Below, piece after piece: positions 59,846-64,000 of a stretch of 64,000 bases of DNA (positions are counted from its first letter, which is position 1; every line of letters begins with the position of its first letter). Position numbers and translations under genes: made by a program. The stretch covers positions 62,001 through 126,000 of the forward strand of contig JBIQKZ010000004.1 in assembly GCA_044464765.1 (NCBI GenBank), in the 5' to 3' direction. This DNA comes from JBIQKZ01 sp044464765 (lineage in GTDB: Bacteria; Pseudomonadota; Gammaproteobacteria; Burkholderiales; Burkholderiaceae_B). The notes beneath the pieces were generated by a model. The model had not been told where the DNA came from. It made no database searches and saw nothing but the letters and a program-made list of their open reading frames with translations.

Positions 59846-60831
59846 ATCTTGAACTGCTCGGTCGCCGAAGGCGCGAACATGTTCTGCAGGGTAACGCTGC
59901 CGTCGCTAAGCCCTTGATCGCGGTGATAGCGCAAGAAGGTTTCCAGGGTTTTCTCGTTGCCATCCACCCCATAGGACCAGAAATCGTCGCCCATCAGCGC
60001 CACGGTCTCTTCGTACTCGGCGGCGATCCAGGGCAGGGTCAGCTTCAGCGCAGCCACTTCGGCGAATTCGCGCACCGCGATGTCCTTGGCCTGCACAAAA
60101 GCCTTCAGCACACTGGCAGGCAGCCAAGGATTGGCCTCGGCCAGTTCCTTGCGGATGCCGACCACGTGCATGATGGGAAACACGCCTGTTTTCTGAAAAT
60201 AGGCCTTTTCCACCGATCGGAAATCGGAAAATAAGCGGCGAACGGCGCCGTTCTGGCCCGTATAGCTGCTGGGCGCACGGGGCGCCACCAAGGCGTCGAT
60301 CTTGCCCTGCAGCAGCCAGTCGTTCAATGTTTCTTCAACCGGTATCGGCTGGATCTCGACCCCGCCCCCCACTTTCAGCGGCACTTTCTCGTGACGGCCG
60401 GGTTGCTCGACACCGCCCGTGCGCCACGTAAGGTCCGAAGGCTTCACGCCGTACTCGTCTTCAAGCATGCCGCGCACCCATACCGGCGCGGTCAACTGGT
60501 ATTCGGGCAGCCCCACCGCCTTGCCGATCAGGTCCTGCGGCTTTTCGATGCCGCTGTCGGCGCGGACATAAATAGCCGAATGCCGAAAACTGCGCGACAG
60601 GAACACAGGAATGGCGATATAGGGAGACTGGCCACGCGAACGAAGCAAGGTGTAGCTGCTCATGGACAGCTCGGCCACATCGAATTCCGCCGAGCGCAAG
60701 GCGCGGAAGAAGGTTTCTTCCACCGGCAGCGAAAACAGATTGGCGTCACACCCTTCAATCGTGACCCGACCATCCAGCAACGCCTGGGTTCGATCGTAAT
60801 TCCAGACGGCTACACTAAGTGGCAACTTCAT
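59842..60831 (-). CDS. PhtD-like / ABC substrate-binding-fold protein
   Basis: A 329-residue protein of the group often annotated 4,5-dihydroxyphthalate decarboxylase, which has the fold of type II periplasmic binding proteins. Typical pieces: KLPLSVAVWNYDRTQALLDGRVTIEG, FDVAELSMSSYTLLRS, PVFLSRSFRHSAIYVRADSGI, GKAVGLPEYQLTAPVWVRGMLEDEYG, and FPIMHVVGIRKEL. No signal peptide is visible at the chosen ATG 60831 (GGAGC upstream), so it would be cytoplasmic. An enzymatic role on aromatic acids is possible but unproven. It converges with lipB. Confidence 0.85.
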   Translation of the reverse strand: MKLPLSVAVWNYDRTQALLDGRVTIEGCDANLFSLPVEETFFRALRSAEFDVAELSMSSYTLLRSRGQSPYIAIPVFLSRSFRHSAIYVRADSGIEKPQDLIGKAVGLPEYQLTAPVWVRGMLEDEYGVKPSDLTWRTGGVEQPGRHEKVPLKVGGGVEIQPIPVEETLNDWLLQGKIDALVAPRAPSSYTGQNGAVRRLFSDFRSVEKAYFQKTGVFPIMHVVGIRKELAEANPWLPASVLKAFVQAKDIAVREFAEVAALKLTLPWIAAEYEETVALMGDDFWSYGVDGNEKTLETFLRYHRDQGLSDGSVTLQNMFAPSATEQFKI

Positions 60832-60957
60832 TGCTTGCTCCATAATTGCAGCAGGGCCCACGCGGGCTCGCCGCCGCGACAACAACGACGAGCCATCCGG
60901 GGCGCAGGCGCCTGCCAGGTTATCTTTCATCTCCGGCTTGCATTATGGCATAAGCCT

Positions 60958-63270
60958 CTACAGCACCCAGCGAAGCTGCAACGTGGCGCCGTGATCCCTT
61001 AACCCGCGCCCCAAGTTGCCCAAATAGCCCATACCAAGCTCGGCCCGGCGGCCAATGGCCATCGTCGCGGCCAAATCAAGCGACCACGCCTGGCGGGCCA
61101 GGCCCTGGCCCTGTGCGCTGAATTCGCGGCCCCCTGGGTTGCCCGCAAAGCGCTGTCGGCTGAAAACGCGCGTGCTGCCCGCCACGTGGTTCCAGGCGAT
61201 CCGTGCAGCCACCGCTAACTGATAGGCGCCGGAAGCCGGCGAAAGCTCATGCGATGCACGCACGCCAAGGGTGGAAATGACGGCCTCTTGACGTGCGGCA
61301 GCCACGGCTAGCGCAGCCGGGCCACCCCGCTCGGTAAAAGCGCCGGCACGTCCCTTCACCCAGGCCAGGCGGGCAAAAGGGCTTAAAACTGCATGCGCCG
61401 CGTTCCACGCCGCCTCGCCAAACACCTGGGTCGTGGCGGCCGAATAGTCGCCACGCAGGGCGTCGCGCAACCGCCCCGCAGTAATCTGGCGATGGCCGTC
61501 AACACGATGCCATGCGTGGCCCGCGCCGATTGCCAACTGCCACCGAGGGGTCTGGCGCGTTATGGTCAACCCAAGATGCAAGCCGTCGGCACGCGCACGG
61601 TTCCAGCCTTGCCATGCGTCATCACTACGCAAGCGGCTTTGCTGGGCGCCAAAGAAGACGCCCGCTGCCCAGCCCTCGCCCACGCGTCTCGAACCGCCGG
61701 TGACAAAACCGCTTACCGTACGGCGGTCGGCCGCCGCACTATCGTGTTGCCCCCGATGCCGCGCGGAATAATACGCCCGCCCCCAGGCGCCCTGCGTGGA
61801 CGACGCATGATCCAGCACGGCTTCCCGCACCAGGCGGCTGTCATCCATCAAGCCGGTCAGAGTCGATATATGCCAGCCGCTTCCCAGTTGACGCAACGCC
61901 TGTCGCGCGGCATCGCGATCCATAGCAACGATGTGCTCTTCCAAGCCGGTCGACACCGATCCAGGCGGGGTATCCGCACCGTCTTCATAAGCCGGCTCCA
62001 GCACGGGATCGACGGGCGGCTTGCCCACAGCGTCGCTGGGGCCAGCGTCCCTGTCATCAATGGCATCGGCCACCTCTTTTTCGCCGGGGGTTTGCGCCAC
62101 ATCGTCCAGCGGCGTGTCGTTGCGCACCAAGCGTAGCCGTACCGAGCCGCCGTCGTACACCAAGTGCGGCGTCAAGAACGCCAGATTGGTTTCCACCCCT
62201 GAAAAGCGGCTGCCATCCAAGCCGCCCGCAGCCTGCAAAATCGTGTAGTCGGTAGACGAGCGCCAGTCTCCCGCGCCGGCCAGGGCCACCACATCGCCAT
62301 CAAGCAGCGCCTTGCCATTAACCACCAGCCGATCCGCTTCGCCCGATGGCAAGGCCCCCACCTGAAAACGACTGCCCGGCTCGAACACCACATCGTTATT
62401 AACCGTAAGTTGAGTAGTTCCAGTGCCATTGCCCGGCGCCAAGGTGCCGCCCGAGCCAATATGGGCCGAGGCCACCGTACCCACGCCTTGCAGTCGGGCG
62501 CCCTGATCCACACGCACTGCGCCGCCCAGGAAATCGTTGACGGCCAATACGCCTTCAGCCACCGTCACATTGCCCCGGTAGGCTACGGCATCGCCATCGA
62601 TGGCCAGCATGCCCGCCCCCCACTTCACAAAACCGGTGGTTCCCGACAACGACCCCAGTTGCCGGGCCTTGCCGTCATCGACTATCCATTGCAGCACGTC
62701 GCGATACGCCGGGTCGGGCTCCACCGATCCGTACGTGCCTGGCATCAGGACATCGGCCAGCTCCATCGCGTTGATTTGCAGGTGGTTCTCTATCGCCAGG
62801 CCGACGCCATAGCGCAGCACGGTGCCGCGATTCGCGTACAGGGTGGATCGGCCCAGCGCCGCCGGACCGGCGACTTCGAGCCCACCCTGAAGCAACAGGG
62901 TACCGCCTCGGTAGGTATTGGCGCCCGACAGTTGCAACAGCCCGCCACCCAACTTGACCAGACCATTCGGCGAACCCGGCATATTGCTGAAAACACCCCC
63001 GAAACGCGCCATAACGCCGGGCGCCACGTCGATCAGCGCCCGCTCGCCGATACGGTAATCGTCTTGCGAATCCAGCGCCTGTTCAATCGACAGCACATCG
63101 CCCATAAAAACAAACGGGGCAGCGAACGCTGCCCCGAAAAAACCCAAACCAATCGCTTGTAACGCCACGGCAAAAAACACCGCAGCTGTTCGGCGCGGTA
63201 ATCCACGCCCCCACTTTGCTACCAACACAACACCTGCCACAACCCAAGACAACGACAATCGAATAACCAT
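60958..63270 (-). CDS. Autotransporter (type Va secretion) with beta-strand-repeat passenger
   Basis: A 770-residue protein. A long N-terminal region with two hydrophobic stretches ends AAFAAPF, a probable extended signal peptide cleaved near residue 51. The passenger (about residues 55-400) is a short right-handed beta-helix with autotransporter-associated repeats: GLVKLGGGLLQLSGANTYRGGTLLLQGGLEV and GFVKWGAGMLAIDGDAVAYRGNVTVAEGVLAV. A proline/acid-rich linker follows (about 400-450). From about residue 500 (TQGAWGRAYYS) the C-terminal beta barrel runs to LQLRWVL. The last residue is Leu, while Phe or Trp is usual. The passenger lacks a recognisable protease or adhesin motif such as RGD. Confidence 0.9.
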   Translation of the reverse strand: MVIRLSLSWVVAGVVLVAKWGRGLPRRTAAVFFAVALQAIGLGFFGAAFAAPFVFMGDVLSIEQALDSQDDYRIGERALIDVAPGVMARFGGVFSNMPGSPNGLVKLGGGLLQLSGANTYRGGTLLLQGGLEVAGPAALGRSTLYANRGTVLRYGVGLAIENHLQINAMELADVLMPGTYGSVEPDPAYRDVLQWIVDDGKARQLGSLSGTTGFVKWGAGMLAIDGDAVAYRGNVTVAEGVLAVNDFLGGAVRVDQGARLQGVGTVASAHIGSGGTLAPGNGTGTTQLTVNNDVVFEPGSRFQVGALPSGEADRLVVNGKALLDGDVVALAGAGDWRSSTDYTILQAAGGLDGSRFSGVETNLAFLTPHLVYDGGSVRLRLVRNDTPLDDVAQTPGEKEVADAIDDRDAGPSDAVGKPPVDPVLEPAYEDGADTPPGSVSTGLEEHIVAMDRDAARQALRQLGSGWHISTLTGLMDDSRLVREAVLDHASSTQGAWGRAYYSARHRGQHDSAAADRRTVSGFVTGGSRRVGEGWAAGVFFGAQQSRLRSDDAWQGWNRARADGLHLGLTITRQTPRWQLAIGAGHAWHRVDGHRQITAGRLRDALRGDYSAATTQVFGEAAWNAAHAVLSPFARLAWVKGRAGAFTERGGPAALAVAAARQEAVISTLGVRASHELSPASGAYQLAVAARIAWNHVAGSTRVFSRQRFAGNPGGREFSAQGQGLARQAWSLDLAATMAIGRRAELGMGYLGNLGRGLRDHGATLQLRWVL

Positions 63271-63344
63271 CCGTATTCCCCTTGTAGGACATATGCGTCA
63301 TAGAGTAGATGTACGCATTATGGGGAGTCCTACCCAATTAGGAA

Positions 63345-63360
63345 CTGTCAGATCTGACAG
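63345..63360. promoter_or_regulatory. Perfect palindrome upstream of the autotransporter
   Basis: CTGTCAGATCTGACAG is a perfect 16-base palindrome between the ppc stop and the autotransporter start. On the minus strand CATAAT (63322-63317) is a -10-like hexamer, placing the palindrome about 40 bases before the expected start site, an activator-type position. Further on, ATGCGT and ACGCAT flank the predicted start as another inverted repeat. Confidence 0.5.
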
Positions 63361-63371
63361 CGGGTTATCCC

Positions 63372-64000
63372 TTAACCAGAGTTGCGCAGCCCAGCGGCAA
63401 TCCCGTTAATCGTCATGTGGATCGCGCGCTGTATCCCGCTTTCCGCGCCATCGTCGGAGGCCGGCGCGTCGGCCTGGCGATGCCGGCGCAGCAGTTCAAC
63501 TTGCAGATGGTTCAAGGGATCGATGTAGGCAAAGCGTTCGCTTAATGCATCGTGCAGCACCTCGTCGCGTTCCAATAAATCGTGCTGGACCACTTGCCTG
63601 AACATGTCGCAGGTTAAAGTAAATTCGGTCTGAATACGGCCGAATACCGTGTCGCGCAATTGCGCATCGGGCACCAGCTCGGCGTACTTCCTGGCGATCC
63701 CAAGGTCGGTTTTTGCCAGCACCTGCTCCATATTCGACAACAGCGTTCTGAAGAACGGCCAGATCACGGCCATTTCCCGCAAGACGTCCAGCCGCGCCGA
63801 CGCACTTTGCGGCTCACCGCCTGAAGCCGAAGCATTGCCCACGCCGTTCTCTACATACATCCGCATCGCCGTGCCCATGCCATACCAGCCGGTCAGCATG
63901 GCGCGGCACTGCGCCCACGAAAACCCCCAGGGAATAGCCCGCAAGCTTTCAATCGTCTGGTCGGATTTGCGAGCGGCCGGGCGCGAACCAATGTTCAGCC
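63372..64000 (-). CDS. ppc: Phosphoenolpyruvate carboxylase, C-terminal part (cut by the right window edge)
   Basis: The minus-strand frame enters from the right edge and ends at 63372, giving the last 208 residues. It contains LNIGSRPAARK at the start of the visible part, then LRAIPWGFSWAQCRAMLTGWYGMG, LLSNMEQVLAKTDLGIARKYAELV, YIDPLNHLQVELLRRHR and the terminal INGIAAGLRNSG, all PEPC hallmarks; the C-terminal GLRNTG is seen as GLRNSG. The enzyme carboxylates PEP to oxaloacetate to replenish the citric acid cycle. The catalytic histidine and the start lie outside the window. Confidence 0.96.
   Translation of the reverse strand, partial: LNIGSRPAARKSDQTIESLRAIPWGFSWAQCRAMLTGWYGMGTAMRMYVENGVGNASASGGEPQSASARLDVLREMAVIWPFFRTLLSNMEQVLAKTDLGIARKYAELVPDAQLRDTVFGRIQTEFTLTCDMFRQVVQHDLLERDEVLHDALSERFAYIDPLNHLQVELLRRHRQADAPASDDGAESGIQRAIHMTINGIAAGLRNSG

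Noticed and set aside
62410..63162. Plus-strand frame opposite the autotransporter passenger
   Set aside because: No ribosome site or similarity; it mirrors the repetitive GC-rich passenger on the other strand.

Overview
The window is a GC-rich chromosomal segment of a betaproteobacterium, most likely an Alcaligenaceae member related to Bordetella, Achromobacter or Pusillimonas. The reasons are gene content and order: gph-trpE with trpGDC, the metK/ahcY/metF block, the two lipid A acyltransferases followed by dapF, DUF484 and xerC, the dksA-hslVU block, and dacC-dat-ybeD-lipB. This placement is an inference from synteny and protein character; no rRNA marker is present. Almost everything is single-copy housekeeping DNA. 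I see no insertion sequence, prophage, CRISPR array, tRNA or rRNA.

Layout. 1-9.4 kb: mltA (cut by the left edge), apaG, rpe-gph, trpE, a rhombosortase-like protease on the other strand, then a tryptophan attenuator (trpL plus terminator) ahead of trpGDC, a HIT protein and a hydrolase. 9.7-20.6 kb: RNA helicase RhlE, a LysR/pirin divergent pair, wrbA, a MidA-type methyltransferase, an EamA transporter, cca, slt and fau. 20.6-25 kb: a methyl-cycle block on the minus strand (metK, a DUF1289 protein, then ahcY, a small holin-like membrane protein and metF) in which ahcY is preceded by an S-adenosylhomocysteine riboswitch. 25.3-29.7 kb: two lipid A type acyltransferases, dapF, DUF484, xerC. 29.8-35.2 kb: zinc homeostasis (znuA, znuB, znuC, a perfect Zur-type palindrome, zur, a COG0523 GTPase) followed by a DksA without the zinc cysteines. 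35.3-40.4 kb: hslVU behind a sigma-32-like promoter, an orphan amino-acid-type binding protein, a cation:proton antiporter.

40.4-47.4 kb is the most accessory-looking part: a tightly coupled minus-strand operon (FAD monooxygenase, 3-hydroxyacyl-CoA dehydrogenase, enoyl-CoA hydratase, acyl-CoA ligase, acyl-CoA dehydrogenase) with a divergent LysR regulator. It looks like a CoA-thioester pathway for an aromatic or alicyclic acid. The flavoprotein resembles the N-terminal half of aryl-CoA monooxygenases such as 2-aminobenzoyl-CoA monooxygenase and salicylyl-CoA 5-hydroxylase, but stands alone. Several of its enzymes carry altered catalytic residues. I consider this the best candidate for an undescribed system.

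47.4-64 kb: a CusF-like protein with lost copper ligands, lipA, a mannitol-dehydrogenase-family protein with replaced catalytic residues, waaC and waaA, galU, coaX, birA, a hydrolase, dacC-dat-ybeD-lipB, a PhtD-like binding-protein-fold protein, an autotransporter, and the C-terminal part of phosphoenolpyruvate carboxylase (cut by the right edge). Start codons were chosen by Shine-Dalgarno match, overlap with neighbours and family length; several are shorter than the longest open frame.
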